Origin: Gemmatimonadota bacterium
GTDB taxonomy: Bacteria; Gemmatimonadota; Gemmatimonadetes; Longimicrobiales; Longimicrobiaceae
Direction: 5' to 3'
Length of the DNA: 6,286 nt
NCBI GenBank assembly: GCA_019240375.1
Contig: JAFAYN010000482.1
Location: 1 to 6,286 of the forward strand
The position numbers and the translations under genes are program-made. Positions 6,141 to 6,286 of the stretch are shown here, piece by piece (positions within the stretch are counted from its first letter, which is position 1; each line of letters starts with the position of its first letter). Under the pieces are notes generated by a model. The model was not told the DNA's origin and searched no databases. It saw only the letters and a program-made list of their open reading frames with translations.

Positions 6141-6200
6141 CTTCAACACCTGAGCCAAGCCGCGCCGCAAAGCGGCGTCGGCCTGGACGGATGGTTAGAA
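6141..6200 (-). other. attC: Integron attC recombination site (59-be), 60 bp
   Basis: Read on the minus strand the segment has the full attC plan: R'' TTCTAAC (6200-6194), a spacer, L'' with CCAGGCCG, one unpaired A (plus position 6178), CGCCGC, a TTT loop, GCGGCG, L' with CGGCTTGG, a spacer, and R' GTTGAAG (6147-6141). Arms L''/L' pair over 8 bp with one G-T wobble, the inner stem over 6 bp, and the AAC of R'' with the GTT of R'. The unpaired base in L'' is the feature that directs IntI to the bottom strand. The core closely resembles the attC of aadA-type cassettes (GCCGACGCCGCTT then GCGGCGCGGCTT). The length is classical. Recombination would fall at G/TT of R'. The stop codon of the gene to the right lies in R''. 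No integrase gene is visible in the window. Confidence 0.9.
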
Positions 6201-6286
6201 CTCGTGCTCGATGAACTCGCCTGCCTCCGCATCATAGAGCCGCGCTGAAAAGGCATGGCACAGGCTCCTCAGTGCCCGCCGCTCTT
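6195..6286 (-). CDS. Unrecognised cassette protein, C-terminal 29 residues (5' end outside window)
   Basis: An open minus-strand frame enters from the right edge and ends with TAA at 6197-6195; the visible part ends in SARLYDAEAGEFIEHEF. It is too short to assign. The stop codon is formed by the TAA of the attC R'' box (TTCTAAC), a very common arrangement in integron cassettes, which supports both the reading frame and the attC call. Base composition is slightly lower in GC than in the ADOP gene. Expect the cassette's start, and another attC or the attI/intI platform, to the right of the window. Confidence 0.7.
   Translation of the reverse strand, partial: ERRALRSLCHAFSARLYDAEAGEFIEHEF

Noticed and set aside
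5140..6153. A 337-codon plus-strand frame opposite the GNAT and methyltransferase genes
   Set aside because: The antisense shadow of two clear genes, and it runs into the spacer before the attC. No recognisable motif.
1..6286. CRISPR array, tRNA, rRNA, riboswitch or insertion-sequence transposase
   Set aside because: No regularly spaced repeats, no cloverleaf or rRNA-like stretch and no transposase motif were seen on either strand. The two 25-bp repeats are too few and too far apart for CRISPR.

Overview
The window is high-GC bacterial DNA with one dominant strand. Five complete genes and one truncated gene lie on the minus strand, and one truncated gene lies on the plus strand at the left edge. 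The best clue to the host is the long ADOP-type permease (MacB/FtsX type without an ATPase), a family typical of Acidobacteriota and Gemmatimonadota. With the high GC and long antisense reading frames, a Gemmatimonadota-like (Longimicrobium-like) soil bacterium is plausible. This is an inference; no taxonomic marker gene is present.

Layout from left to right: (1) positions 2-328, the C-terminal part of an unrecognised plus-strand protein with visibly lower GC. (2) 329-528, a non-coding zone between convergent genes, with three strong inverted repeats; the last carries attC-like core boxes in minus orientation. (3) 529-1158, a dihydrofolate reductase/RibD_C-family protein. (4) 1159-1337, a non-coding spacer. 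(5) 1338-3809, the ADOP permease, overlapped by 20 bp by (6) 3790-4680, a 10-TM protein that looks like a short, divergent SEDS (FtsW/RodA) relative. (7) 4759-5439, an isoprenylcysteine methyltransferase (ICMT)-type membrane methyltransferase flanked by two direct copies of a 25-bp repeat. (8) 5542-6114, a GNAT acetyltransferase with an excellent Shine-Dalgarno. (9) 6141-6200, a well-formed 60-bp integron attC site. (10) 6195-6286, the end of a further minus-strand gene whose stop codon sits inside the attC R'' box.

The right end is therefore integron gene-cassette DNA: a cassette ORF terminating in its attC, followed by the GNAT gene placed directly after the recombination point. No integrase is visible. 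A second, decayed attC-like element follows the DHFR-family gene at the far left. The array may have extended over the window and lost its intermediate attC sites, or chromosomal genes may have become interleaved with cassette remnants. The genes do not form a recognisable pathway. Only the SEDS-like/ADOP pair, with its overlap, looks like a true operon. The mixture of small single-function enzymes (DHFR-like, methyltransferase, GNAT) fits an accessory region.
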